Source of the DNA: Catellatospora sp. IY07-71
GTDB lineage: Bacteria > Actinomycetota > Actinomycetes > Mycobacteriales > Micromonosporaceae
Direction: 5' to 3'
Assembly (NCBI RefSeq): GCF_018326265.1
Contig: NZ_AP023360.1
Coordinates: forward strand, 8,181,001-8,245,000
DNA: 64,000 bases
The translations under genes were made by a program, and so were the position numbers. How positions within the stretch are numbered: position 1 is the first letter of the stretch; every line of letters starts with the position of its first letter. The notes under the pieces are model-generated. The model was given only the letters and a program-made list of their open reading frames with translations. It did no database searches and had not been told where the DNA came from. Below, in pieces: positions 9,185-17,601 of this stretch.

Positions 9185-10465
9185 TCAGCTCGTCAGCACG
9201 CTCACGCCGAGGTAGGACTCGATGCTGGTCAGGTGCTCGGCCAGCACGGAGGTGCAGGAGCTGGACGAGCAACCGATGATCATGGCGACGGCGGTGGCGT
9301 TGCTCGTGCCGGTCCGGATGTAGACGGGGCCGCCGGAGTCGCCGTTCTTCACGATGACGTCACCGCCCCGGTTGCCCTGCATCAGGCCGTACGTGCAGCC
9401 GTCCGCCGCGCACAGCACGCCCTGCAGCGAGTTCACCGAGATGCCGCAGGTGGCCTTGGTGACCATGCCGCTCAGGCAGACCGAGTCGCCGATCACCGGG
9501 TTGCGCTTGGCGGTGACGAAACGCTCCGTCGGGCAGCACGGATCGGTGTGGATCTTGTTGTCGTACGTCTCCGCCGACGAGCTGACGAACATGATGTCGT
9601 ACGCCGGGTAGTTGGTCTCACCCGAGGCCGCGCCCCAGTACTGCGTCGAGGAGTAGATGCTCTGGCCGTTGCTGAAGCAGTGCGCGGCGGTGGTGCCGCC
9701 GATCCGGCCGTCGCTGCGCCGCGCGATGAAGCCGCTGGTGCAGGTGTTCGTCGCCCCGGAGCCGGCCCGCAGCCCGGCCCCGCCGAAGTGGGGCTCGCCG
9801 TCGTTGAGGCGGCCGGTGCGCGCGGCCCCGTCGAGGGTCACCTCCGCCACGTCGCCGAGCGTGTCCCGCAGCGCCTGGGCCGCCTCGGGGTAGGCGGGGT
9901 CGAAGGAGACCCGGTAGCGGGAGTCGGCGGCGTCGAGGTAGTAGCTGAACGTCGCGGCGGCCGCGTCCGGGTGCCAGGCGCGCGCGAACAGCAGCTCGTC
10001 GGCGGCGATCAGGCGGTCCGCCGAGAAGCAGCCGACCTTGACCTCCGTCGCGGCGACGGCGGCGTCGCGCGCGACCGGCGCGGCGGCGATCCGGGCGCCG
10101 AGCTCCTTGGCGCGCCCGCTCGCCTCGGGGGTCACCACGAGCGTGACCGTGCGGGTGTTGTGGTCGATCGCGCTGCCGACCAGGCCGCGGCGCAGCGTGT
10201 CCGCGACGCGCTGCTTGCCGTCCGGGATGCCGAACGCCGCCTGCGCCGCCTGCTGGACCGCGAGGTTGGCCTGCTGGGCCGGGGCAGAGTCGAGCCACTG
10301 CAGGTAGGCGGGGGCCCCGTCGGCCGTGCGCGCGGCGCGCAGCGCGGGCTCGGGCGCGGCGACCCGGCAGTCGGCGATGGGCGGCGCCGCCTGCGCGGGC
10401 AGCGAGGTGACGAGGGTGGCCAGCATCAGCCCGCAGCCGGCGACGGCGAGCAGCGACTTTCGCAT
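9185..10465 (-). CDS. Secreted trypsin-like S1 serine protease with propeptide
   Basis: A protein of 426 residues starting at ATG 10465, where a classical signal peptide begins (residues 1-27, cleavage near PAQAA). A propeptide of about 210 residues precedes the protease core. The triad is complete: His262 in GGTTAAHC, Asp290 in YPAYDIMF and Ser377 in KNGDSGGPVY. Paired cysteines in the core fit disulfides of an extracellular enzyme. The architecture resembles alpha-lytic protease and streptogrisin zymogens, which need the propeptide for folding. The gene is followed by a hairpin at 9142-9174. Confidence 0.9.
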   Translation of the reverse strand: MRKSLLAVAGCGLMLATLVTSLPAQAAPPIADCRVAAPEPALRAARTADGAPAYLQWLDSAPAQQANLAVQQAAQAAFGIPDGKQRVADTLRRGLVGSAIDHNTRTVTLVVTPEASGRAKELGARIAAAPVARDAAVAATEVKVGCFSADRLIAADELLFARAWHPDAAAATFSYYLDAADSRYRVSFDPAYPEAAQALRDTLGDVAEVTLDGAARTGRLNDGEPHFGGAGLRAGSGATNTCTSGFIARRSDGRIGGTTAAHCFSNGQSIYSSTQYWGAASGETNYPAYDIMFVSSSAETYDNKIHTDPCCPTERFVTAKRNPVIGDSVCLSGMVTKATCGISVNSLQGVLCAADGCTYGLMQGNRGGDVIVKNGDSGGPVYIRTGTSNATAVAMIIGCSSSSCTSVLAEHLTSIESYLGVSVLTS

Positions 10466-10576
10466 CCGATGTCCGTTCGTCCCAGGGGTGATGGGTCTTG
10501 GGAACGGTATCGGCAGAAACAGGTCCACACAAGACGTTCTCACGTCCTTTACGGACCCGTGGTAATCAGCGCGCTA

Positions 10577-13500
10577 CTAACGGAAGTCGCGGGAGGCGGC
10601 CGGGGTGGCCACCGGCAGCGGTGCGAGCTGGTCCGCGACCAGGTTGCGTACTCCCGAAGCGGACTCCAGCCGCCCGCGCACCAGCAGCGCCGCGCTGGAC
10701 CGGGCCACCGTCCGGTGGCGCTGCCAGAGCCCCGGCGAGCAGACCACGTTGAGCATCCCGGTCTCGTCCTCCAGGTTCAGGAAGGTCACCCCGCCCGCGG
10801 TGGCCGGCCGCTGCCGGTGCGTGACCAGCCCGCCGACCAGCACCCGCGACCCGTGCTCGACGCCGGTCAGCCGCGAGATCGGCAGCGCGCCCCGCACGGT
10901 GAGCCGCTCCCGGACCAGCCGGATCGGATGGTCGTCCGGGGACAGCCCGGTCGCCCACACGTCGGCGACCAGCCGGTCCACGTCCTCCATGCCGGGCAGC
11001 ACCGGCGCGTGCACTCCGACGACCGTGCCCGGCAGCCGGTCCGGGGTGTCGGTGGCCGCCGCGCCCGCCGCCCACAGCGCGGCACGCCGGTCCAGCCCGA
11101 AGCAGGCGAAGGCGTCCGCGGTGGCCAGCGCCTCCAGTTGAGGCGCGGTCAGGCCGGTGCGCCGGGCCAGGTCGGTCATGTCCGCGTACGCCCCGCCCCG
11201 CGCCCGCTCCTCGACGATCCGTTTCGCGACGTCCTCACCCAGCGTGCGCACGCTGTCCAGGCCCAGCCGCACGGCCGGGCCGCCCAGCCCCCACTGCGAC
11301 GGCTGCTCCCCCGGCAGGCTGCCCGAACGATCCCCCGGTGCCCACTCCAGCCCGGCCTTGACCGGGCTCGCGTTCACGTCCGGGCGGCGCACCCGCACCC
11401 CGTGCCGCCGGGCGTCGTCGACCAGCGACTGCGGCGAGTAGAAGCCCATCGGCTGCGCGCCGAGCAGCGCCGCGCAGAACGCCGCCGGGTGGTAGCGCTT
11501 GAGCCAGGCGCTGGCGTACACCAGATAGGCGAAGCTCATCGCGTGGCTCTCCGGGAAACCGTAGTTGGCGAACGCGGCCAGCTTGGCGAAGATGTCCTCG
11601 GCCAGCGCGCCCTCGATCCCGTTGCGGGCCATGCCCTCGAAGAGCCGGCCGCGCAGCCGCTCCATCCGGTCCATCGAGCGCTTCGAGCCCATGGCGCGGC
11701 GCAGCTGGTCGGCCTCCACCGGGGTGAAGTCGGCGACATCGATGGCCAGCTGCATCATCTGCTCCTGGAACAGCGGCACGCCCAGCGTCCGGGCCAGCGA
11801 GTTGTGCATGCGCGGGTGCGGGATGTCCACCGGCTCCTGCCCGTTCTTGCGCCGGATGAACGGGTGCACCGAGCCGCCCTGGATCGGGCCGGGCCGGATC
11901 AGCGCCACCTCCACCACCAGGTCGTAGAAGCGCTCCGGGCGCAGCCGGGGCAGCGTCGACATCTGCGCGCGGCTCTCCACCTGGAACACCCCGACCGTGT
12001 CGGCGCGGCACAGCATCGCGTACACCTCGGGATCGTCGGGCTTGAGATCGCCGAGGTCCAGCTCCTGCCCGAGGAAGTCGAAGGCGTAGTGCAGCGCCGA
12101 CAGCATGCCCAGGCCCAGCAGGTCGAACTTGACCAGGTCGACCGCGGCGCAGTCGTCCTTGTCCCACTGCAGCACCGTGCGGCCGGGCATGCGCGCCCAC
12201 TCCACCGGGCACACCTCGATGATCGGCCGGTCGCAGATGACCATGCCGCCGGAGTGGATGCCCAGGTGCCGCGGGGCGGCCAGCAGCTCGTTGGCGTACT
12301 CCAGCACGTGCGGCGGGATCCCGTCGACGTCCCCCGCGGACACCGCGCTCCACCGGTCGATCTGCTTGCTCCAGGCGTCCTGCTGCCCTGCGGAGAAGCC
12401 GAACGCGCGCGCCACGTCCCGCACCGCCGAGCGCGGCCGGTACGAGATCACGTTGGCGACCTGCGCGGTGTGCCGCCGGTCGTAGCGCCGGTAGACGTAC
12501 TGGATGACCTCCTCCCGCCGGTCGGACTCGATGTCCACGTCGATGTCGGGCGGACCGTCGCGCTCCGGGGCCAGGAAGCGCTCGAACAGCAGCCCGCCCT
12601 CGCCGCCGACCGGGTCCACATTGGTGATGCGCAGCGCGTAGCAGACCGCCGAGTTCGCCGCCGACCCCCGCCCCTGGCAGTAGATGTCCGCCTCCCGGCA
12701 GAACCGGACGATGTCCCACACCACCAGGAAGTAGCCGGGGAACTCCAGCTGCTCGATCATCCGCAGCTCGTGCTCGATCCGCTCGTACGCCTCCGGGTAC
12801 GCCTCGCGCGGCCCGTAGCGCTCGGCCGCCCCTTCCAGCGTCCGCGCCCGCAGGAACGCCACCTCGTCCACCCGGTCGCCCGGCGGATCGGTGAACGGCG
12901 GCAGCTTCGGCGCCACCAGGCGCAGGTCGAAGGCCAGCTCCCGGCCCAGCTCCGCGGCGTACGCCACCGCGCCCCGGGCCAGCGGGTGCGGCATCGCCGC
13001 GAACCGGGCCGCCATCTCCGCGCCCGAGCGCAGGTGCGCCGTGGCCGCCGCGGGCAGGTGCCCGTCGATCTGGTCCAGGCTGGTCCGGGCGCGCACCGCC
13101 GCGGTCACCGTGGCCAGCCGCCGCCGCGCCGGGTGGTGGTAGTGCACGTTGTTGCTGGCGGCCACGCGCAGCCCGGCCCGCGCCGCCAGCCCGCACAGCG
13201 CGTCGTTGCGGTCCCCGTCGTACGGGTCGGCATGGTCGATCAGCTCCACCACCACGTTCTCCGCGCCGAACAGGGCCGCCAGCCGGTCCAGCTCCCGCGC
13301 CGCCGCGTCCACCCCGTCGGTGAGCAGCGCCCGCGGCACCGCCCCCTTGCGGCACCCGGTGAGGATCACGGCGCTTTGCTGGAGGGTCTCGGCGATCTTC
13401 TCCAGCTCGTACTTCGGGCGGCCCTTCTCACCGCCTTCGAGGTGCGCCTCGGACAGGGCTCGAGCCAGGTTCGCGTACCCCTGCGGCCCCCGCGCCAGCA

Positions 13501-13963
13501 CCAGCAGGTGGGTGCCCGCGGGATCGGGCGCGCCCCCGCCCCGCGGCACCCCCGCCAGGTTCAGCTCCGCCCCGAACACGGTGGGCAGCCCGTGCTCCCG
13601 CGCCGCCTCCGCGAACCGCACCACCCCGTAGAGCCCGTCGTGATCGGTGACCGCCAGCGCCTCCAGCCCCAGCCGCACCGCCTCCGCGACCAGCTCCTCC
13701 GGATCACTCGCCCCGTCCAGAAAGCTGAAGTTGGTATGGCAGTGCAGCTCCGCATACGGCACCACGTCCCGCGGCCGCTCGACCCGCTCCGCCCGATAAG
13801 GCTCCCGCTTCCGCGAGAACCCCGGCCCGTCACCCCCGTCAGCCACCGCCAGCGGATCGACCACCAGGCCGCCCCGCATCCGCCGCTCCAGCTCCCCCCA
13901 CGGCAGCTGCCCCTGACCGTCAAACCCCACTCGAACAACTGTACTAACCCCACCCCACCCCAC
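10577..13963 (-). CDS. dnaE2: Error-prone DNA polymerase III alpha subunit DnaE2
   Basis: A protein of 1128 residues. The GTG at 13963 has AGGAGG seven bases upstream. A PHP domain opens near residue 72 (AELHCHTNFSFLDGAS); the polymerase palm carries PPDIDVDIESDRR near residue 470; the tail has an OB-fold (VLVGGLVTHRQRPATAGG). This is DnaE2, the catalytic subunit of the actinobacterial mutasome, which works with ImuA' and ImuB on damaged templates. It is the last gene of the HEPN-imuA-imuB-dnaE2 unit, separated from imuB by a 162-bp palindromic element. Codons in the first 150 bases are unusually G-rich compared with the rest of the gene, an effect seen next to other palindromes in the window. 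Confidence 0.95.
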   Translation of the reverse strand: MGWGGVSTVVRVGFDGQGQLPWGELERRMRGGLVVDPLAVADGGDGPGFSRKREPYRAERVERPRDVVPYAELHCHTNFSFLDGASDPEELVAEAVRLGLEALAVTDHDGLYGVVRFAEAAREHGLPTVFGAELNLAGVPRGGGAPDPAGTHLLVLARGPQGYANLARALSEAHLEGGEKGRPKYELEKIAETLQQSAVILTGCRKGAVPRALLTDGVDAAARELDRLAALFGAENVVVELIDHADPYDGDRNDALCGLAARAGLRVAASNNVHYHHPARRRLATVTAAVRARTSLDQIDGHLPAAATAHLRSGAEMAARFAAMPHPLARGAVAYAAELGRELAFDLRLVAPKLPPFTDPPGDRVDEVAFLRARTLEGAAERYGPREAYPEAYERIEHELRMIEQLEFPGYFLVVWDIVRFCREADIYCQGRGSAANSAVCYALRITNVDPVGGEGGLLFERFLAPERDGPPDIDVDIESDRREEVIQYVYRRYDRRHTAQVANVISYRPRSAVRDVARAFGFSAGQQDAWSKQIDRWSAVSAGDVDGIPPHVLEYANELLAAPRHLGIHSGGMVICDRPIIEVCPVEWARMPGRTVLQWDKDDCAAVDLVKFDLLGLGMLSALHYAFDFLGQELDLGDLKPDDPEVYAMLCRADTVGVFQVESRAQMSTLPRLRPERFYDLVVEVALIRPGPIQGGSVHPFIRRKNGQEPVDIPHPRMHNSLARTLGVPLFQEQMMQLAIDVADFTPVEADQLRRAMGSKRSMDRMERLRGRLFEGMARNGIEGALAEDIFAKLAAFANYGFPESHAMSFAYLVYASAWLKRYHPAAFCAALLGAQPMGFYSPQSLVDDARRHGVRVRRPDVNASPVKAGLEWAPGDRSGSLPGEQPSQWGLGGPAVRLGLDSVRTLGEDVAKRIVEERARGGAYADMTDLARRTGLTAPQLEALATADAFACFGLDRRAALWAAGAAATDTPDRLPGTVVGVHAPVLPGMEDVDRLVADVWATGLSPDDHPIRLVRERLTVRGALPISRLTGVEHGSRVLVGGLVTHRQRPATAGGVTFLNLEDETGMLNVVCSPGLWQRHRTVARSSAALLVRGRLESASGVRNLVADQLAPLPVATPAASRDFR

Positions 13964-13983
13964 CTCCCACCCTCCTCTACCGC

Positions 13984-14145
13984 GTTGATCATGAACTTAA
14001 GTGCGTGTTCGACGGCGTGTCGCACCCCCGATACCGTGATCAACACCGCCGACAGAGCGCCCAGCACCGGCCGAGGGAGCCCGAAACGATCACGGGCGCA
14101 GGGTTGCGACACACCGCCGAACACGTCTCCAAGTTCATGATCAAC
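13984..14145. repeat. Palindromic element, family 1, copy A (long form)
   Basis: The outer 15 bases are perfect inverted repeats (GTTGATCATGAACTT at 13984-13998, complement at 14131-14145). The similarity continues imperfectly for about 60 bases on each side (shared GTGTTCG, GTGTCGCA and GTGATC blocks), so the whole 162 bp can fold as one long hairpin. It fills the gap between imuB and dnaE2. Related copies lie at 39466-39521 and 55100-55218. Confidence 0.85.
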
Positions 14146-14173
14146 CCACAGGAAGAGGGGCCGCGGGGTGCGG

Positions 14174-15703
14174 TCAGTCGAAGTGGAGGGTGATGGTCCA
14201 GTGGCCGGCGGTGAGGGTGAGGAGGATGGCGCGGCCGGTGGACAGGAGGACCTGGAGGCGGGCGGCGCGGTGGGCGCGGCGGGAGTCCCACCACTGCTCG
14301 TCCACGGGCCAGGGACCGGCCCAGCCGGTGACCTCGGCCGTTCTGCCGTCGAGCACCAGGAATGCCGGGTCGGCGCTGAGCTCCAGGCGGGCGGTGATGC
14401 GCACCTCCTCGCCGCCGGCGGCGAGCAGCCGGGCGGGCTGCGGCTCGACCAGGACCACGGCGGGCGCGGGCGGGGGCAGCCGGCCGGGCCACGGGCCGTC
14501 GGGGCGCACCGGCACCCGCTCGTCCCCCCACGGCACCAGGGTGGCCTGTTCACCGGGGTCGCGCCCGCCGCCGAGCACCGCGGTCAGCACCGCTTCGGGG
14601 CCGAGGATGCCCTGCACCCGGTGCAGCGCGCGGTGCGCGCGGTCCCGCTCGGCGCCGACGTCGCCCCACAGCCCGGCCTGCAGGCCCGCCTGGCGCACCA
14701 GCCCGTCGGGGACCAGCCGCAGCGCGGCGATCCCGGCGGTCATCCGGCGCTGGGTGATCCAGCCCTCCAGCTGCCAGCGGGTGCGGTCGGCGATGGCGTG
14801 GGCGGTGAGTACGCCGTCGTGGCGCCATACCCGGTGCAGCTCGCGGCCGTCGGCGGTGACCGCGCCGATCTCCAGCCGGGTGGCCGCCAGGCCGTGCGCG
14901 GCGAGCCGTTCGTGCAGCTGCTCGGCCAGCGCGCGGGCGGCGAACGCGGCGGTGTCGACCCGGTCGACCGGTTCGTCGTAGCGCTCCTCGACCTCCAGCT
15001 CGGGCGGGGCCTGGCGGACCGCGAGCGGCCGGTCGTCGCGGCCCGCGGCCAGCCGCTGGGCCAGCGCCGCGTCGAGCCCGAACCGCGCCAGCACGTCACT
15101 GGGCGGCAGGGCCGCGAAATCACCCAGCGTGTGTACGCCGAGCCGGCGCAGCAGGCTGGTCAGCTGCGGCCGGTCCAGGGTGCTGACCGGCATCGCGGCC
15201 AGGAAGGAGGCGGTCTGCCCCGGGGCGACGATCCGGCCGGCCCGGGCGGCCAGCAGCGCGGCGAAGGCGCCGTCGGCGACGCCGAGCTGCGCCTCGACCC
15301 CGCACTCCTGCGCGACCTGCTCGACGATGCGCTCGGCGGCGGCCTCCTCGCCGCCGAAGTAGCGGGCCGGGCCGCGCGCCGCGAACGCGCAGACGCCCGC
15401 GCGCACCACCGCCACCGAGGCGGCGATCTCCTCGACGGCGGCGAGCACGGGCTCGAAGGCGCGTATGTCGCGCACCGGGTCGTAGTCCACCACGATCACC
15501 TGCGGGCACCGGCTCTGCGCCTCACGTTTGCGCAGACCGCGGCGTACACCCTCGGCACGCGCGGCGGCGGAGGAGGCGATCACCCGGTTGGCGTGCAGCA
15601 CCGCGACGGGCCGGTGTGCGGGCACCCCGTCCATCAGGTCGGCGGCGATGACCGGCCAGTCCGGACACCAGACGAGCATGGTCCGCTGGGCGGCGTCGCC
15701 CAT
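14174..15703 (-). CDS. imuB: ImuB: Y-family polymerase homologue lacking catalytic carboxylates
   Basis: A protein of 509 residues, overlapping the previous gene by ATGA. The fold is Y-family (LVWCPDWPVIAADL, VIASSAAARAEGVRRGLRK, a thumb with LRRLGVHTLGDFA), but the positions of the DinB acidic residues are altered: MDMD is replaced by CPDW and the SVDEAF equivalent by an Ala/Arg-rich stretch. In mycobacteria ImuB is catalytically inactive and bridges DnaE2, ImuA' and the sliding clamp; the same adaptor role is inferred here. The last 100 bases use nearly only C-ending codons, next to the palindrome at 13984. Confidence 0.88.
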   Translation of the reverse strand: MGDAAQRTMLVWCPDWPVIAADLMDGVPAHRPVAVLHANRVIASSAAARAEGVRRGLRKREAQSRCPQVIVVDYDPVRDIRAFEPVLAAVEEIAASVAVVRAGVCAFAARGPARYFGGEEAAAERIVEQVAQECGVEAQLGVADGAFAALLAARAGRIVAPGQTASFLAAMPVSTLDRPQLTSLLRRLGVHTLGDFAALPPSDVLARFGLDAALAQRLAAGRDDRPLAVRQAPPELEVEERYDEPVDRVDTAAFAARALAEQLHERLAAHGLAATRLEIGAVTADGRELHRVWRHDGVLTAHAIADRTRWQLEGWITQRRMTAGIAALRLVPDGLVRQAGLQAGLWGDVGAERDRAHRALHRVQGILGPEAVLTAVLGGGRDPGEQATLVPWGDERVPVRPDGPWPGRLPPPAPAVVLVEPQPARLLAAGGEEVRITARLELSADPAFLVLDGRTAEVTGWAGPWPVDEQWWDSRRAHRAARLQVLLSTGRAILLTLTAGHWTITLHFD

Positions 15704-16623
15704 CAGGACGCCTGGCCGAGCGGGACCGACCGCAGATGGCCACGGGTCCGGCCCTCATGGCGCGGGGTCCGGCCGGGCGGCGACACCGCGACCGGCTCCG
15801 GCCGGCCGGCCGGGCCGGAGGGCGTGGGCAGGCCGTCCGGCCCGGCCGAGTCGGGCGCTCCGGCCGGGCCGGACGCGGCGGCCACCCCGAGCGGCCCGGA
15901 CGCGGCGGGCAGCCCTGGCGGGCCGGACGCGGCGGGCAGCCCGAGCGGCCCGGACGGGGCGGGCAGCCACATGGTGACCCGTCGGGGGCGGGCGGCGGCG
16001 CCCTTGCCGCGGGCGGTGACGCTCAGCTCGCGGCAGCGCAGCCGGCCGTGACCCCGGCCCAGGCCGAGCCAGGCGCCCGCGACCGGGGAGAGCACCACGT
16101 CGGCGCCGTCCCAGTCGCCGAACGGGACCAGCACGCTGCCGCGCTGCCGGGCACGAGCGGCCAGCTGCCGGCGTACGGACGCCGCGACCGGCCCGGTCGG
16201 CGCGGCGACCACCACGTCGAAGCCGTCGAGCAGCGCGCCGGTCACCGTCGTCCACTGGGGACCGGGGTGCGGCACCAGGGCCAGCCGGTCCAGGACGATG
16301 CCGAACTCGGCGGCGGCGGCCAGACCCAGCGTCGGCAGCCCGACCACCGCGCACCAGGAGCCCGCGGACGAGGCGGCCGACAGCAGCGCCAGCAGCAGCG
16401 AGGTCGCTCCGCCGCAACCGGGCCCGCCCGAGGGCGCCACGGCGACGGTGCTGCCGCGGCGCAGGCCGTGTCCGGGAAGGAGTTCGCGCAGCTCGGGCAG
16501 GACCGGCAGCAGCCGGTCGACGCCCAGGCCGGCCAGCTCATCGGTGAGGTCGCTGGCTCGCCGCACCGATGCGTGCTGCAACTCCATTGACCGGGCCGCC
16601 TTCAGCCCCGTCATGGCGGTCAT
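15703..16623 (-). CDS. imuA: ImuA-like mutasome accessory protein with Gly/Pro-rich repeat tail
   Basis: About 306 residues; the start may be ATG 16623 or the second Met at 16614. The first 230 residues resemble the RecA-like ImuA family (GLRRGSTVAVAPSGG, VVAAPTGPVAASVRRQLAAR). The P-loop position reads PSGGPGCGGATS with no invariant Lys, so ATP binding may be lost. The C-terminal 70 residues are a run of nine-residue repeats of the type SGPLGLPAA, encoded by a 27-bp tandem repeat. The assignment depends mainly on position: the gene overlaps imuB by ATGA and lies upstream of dnaE2. Confidence 0.75.
   Translation of the reverse strand: MTAMTGLKAARSMELQHASVRRASDLTDELAGLGVDRLLPVLPELRELLPGHGLRRGSTVAVAPSGGPGCGGATSLLLALLSAASSAGSWCAVVGLPTLGLAAAAEFGIVLDRLALVPHPGPQWTTVTGALLDGFDVVVAAPTGPVAASVRRQLAARARQRGSVLVPFGDWDGADVVLSPVAGAWLGLGRGHGRLRCRELSVTARGKGAAARPRRVTMWLPAPSGPLGLPAASGPPGLPAASGPLGVAAASGPAGAPDSAGPDGLPTPSGPAGRPEPVAVSPPGRTPRHEGRTRGHLRSVPLGQAS
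15805..15962 (-). repeat. 27-bp tandem repeat coding the ImuA Gly/Pro/Ala tail
   Basis: Five to six degenerate units encode SGPLGLPAA, SGPPGLPAA, SGPLGVAAA, SGPAGAPDS and related peptides. The units look collagen-like but do not keep a strict Gly-X-Y period. Copy number probably varies between strains. Confidence 0.7.
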
Positions 16624-16663
16624 CCCCCCGTGTCGTACGTGGATACGGTCGTGCGCTGCCGGC

Positions 16664-16730
16664 GATGATCGGTGTCTCGTGTCAGAACCTGCGGCCAGGC
16701 CCCACGTTCTGACACGAACCAGCGATCTTC
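16664..16730. repeat. Palindromic element, family 2, copy 1
   Basis: Arms 16664-16688 and 16706-16730 match at 21 of 25 positions, with the core TCGTGTCAGAAC perfectly paired. It occupies the gap between the HEPN gene and imuA. Other copies: 23141-23206, 23252-23324 and 42301-42371. Confidence 0.82.
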
Positions 16731-16734
16731 ACCG

Positions 16735-17160
16735 TCAACCCGCGAGCGCGGGCTGGATCGCGAGGTCCAGCGCCTCCTGCACCAGGTCGACGAAGTAGCC
16801 GGCCTGCAGCAGCAGCGCGTCGGCCTCCTCGGCGGTGACCCGGGCGATGCCGGCCTCGGCGGCGGACCGCTTGGCCGCGCCGGAGGAGAACAGGGACGAC
16901 CAGGCGCTCATCTCGGGAGCGACCATGGACAGCAGCACCCACACGCTGGTGATCTGCCTGCGGCGGGCCGGGGCGGGCATGGCCCGGGCCGCGATCACGG
17001 CGGCGGCGGCGCGCAGCGCGGCGAGGTGGGCGGTGGCGTAGCGCTGCGCGGGTCCATCGGTGTCGCGGGCCTCGGCGAGTCCGCGCCGGGCGAGGACGAT
17101 CAGCTCGATCGGGGTGCGGTGCGGCAGCACGTGGGCCGGCACCTTCGTCGTGGCGTTCAT
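16735..17160 (-). CDS. SAV_6107-type HEPN domain protein, first gene of SOS mutasome operon
   Basis: A protein of 141 residues; ATG 17160 follows an AGGAGGAG site. It is almost wholly helical, with a HEPN-like four-helix pattern (TPIELIVLARRGLAEA, YATAHLAALRAAAAVIAAR, AGYFVDLVQEALDLA). This matches the small actinobacterial family I know as SAV_6107-like HEPN proteins. Its role is unknown; I do not see the RxxxxH ribonuclease motif of toxic HEPN proteins, so an active nuclease is doubtful. It is the first gene after a LexA-controlled promoter (17511-17539) and precedes imuA, imuB and dnaE2 on the same strand, so a part in damage tolerance is inferred. Confidence 0.75.
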   Translation of the reverse strand: MNATTKVPAHVLPHRTPIELIVLARRGLAEARDTDGPAQRYATAHLAALRAAAAVIAARAMPAPARRRQITSVWVLLSMVAPEMSAWSSLFSSGAAKRSAAEAGIARVTAEEADALLLQAGYFVDLVQEALDLAIQPALAG

Positions 17161-17482
17161 GTCGGCGGCTCCTCCTCGTTCGGCTGTCACCAGCGGGACC
17201 TCATGACCGTCGCCTACCCGTATGACAGGTCTGGCGACCGTCCCTTGCCGAGCCACGGAGGAAGAACGTGGTGTAGCGCTCGCCGGCCGGGCGTGGAGCT
17301 TCCCCACGCCACACCCGGACCGGCTCGCCGGTCGGGCGGCCACCCGCTGCCCGGGGGTCGATGGGCAGCGAGCGGCTCCCGCCTGGTGGTCGCCCGGAGC
17401 CGCGAATCTCCGGTGACCTGGGCCGATGTCGCGAGCAACGGCCCGGGGGCTCGCGTCGCGAACCGCTCCCCCCGAATGATGA
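17161..17482 (-). other. Long 5' leader of the SOS operon, no gene seen
   Basis: About 320 bases lie between the LexA boxes and the HEPN start. I find no open frame with a convincing start or family. The stretch would be transcribed as an untranslated leader if the promoter at 17511-17539 is the one used. Confidence 0.5.
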
Positions 17483-17498
17483 TCGAACACTTGTCCGA
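17483..17498. promoter_or_regulatory. LexA (SOS) box 1
   Basis: TCGAACACTTGTCCGA matches the actinobacterial consensus TCGAAC-N4-GTTCGA at 11 of 12 specified bases. It lies just downstream of the expected transcription start of the minus-strand promoter. Confidence 0.75.
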
Positions 17499-17506
17499 AC
17501 AACGAG

Positions 17507-17522
17507 TAGAACGTTAGTTCGA
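17507..17522. promoter_or_regulatory. LexA (SOS) box 2
   Basis: TAGAACGTTAGTTCGA matches TCGAAC-N4-GTTCGA at 11 of 12 specified bases and covers the -10 hexamer of the minus-strand promoter. It is eight bases from box 1. Confidence 0.78.
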
Positions 17523-17539
17523 AAAAACCCGGTTGTAAA
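17511..17539 (-). promoter_or_regulatory. SOS promoter for HEPN-imuA-imuB-dnaE2
   Basis: On the minus strand, TTTACA (17534-17539), 17 bases, then TAACGT (17511-17516). The two LexA boxes overlap the -10 and the start region, the usual layout of a LexA-repressed promoter. A plus-strand alternative (TTGTCC-N17-TTAGTT) also overlaps the boxes and could serve the EamA gene. Confidence 0.65.
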
Positions 17540-17589
17540 CCCTGACCCGCCGGGTAAGGACCGAATGCTGATACGCACATGACACCAGG

Positions 17590-17595
17590 TAGCCT
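17590..17595 (+). promoter_or_regulatory. -10 element of leaderless EamA gene
   Basis: TAGCCT ends six bases before the GTG start at 17602 and there is no Shine-Dalgarno sequence, so transcription probably begins at the start codon. Confidence 0.5.
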
Positions 17596-17601
17596 TGACC
17601 G

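Noticed and set aside
9131-14140. Very long plus-strand open frame (over 1600 codons) opposite the protease and dnaE2 genes
   Set aside because: It is the antisense shadow of two well-recognised minus-strand genes; composition is Arg/Gly/Ala/His-rich with no motif, as expected in high-GC DNA.
17201-17578. 125-codon minus-strand ORF spanning the SOS promoter
   Set aside because: It would start upstream of the mapped -35 and run through both LexA boxes; composition is that of a random frame.
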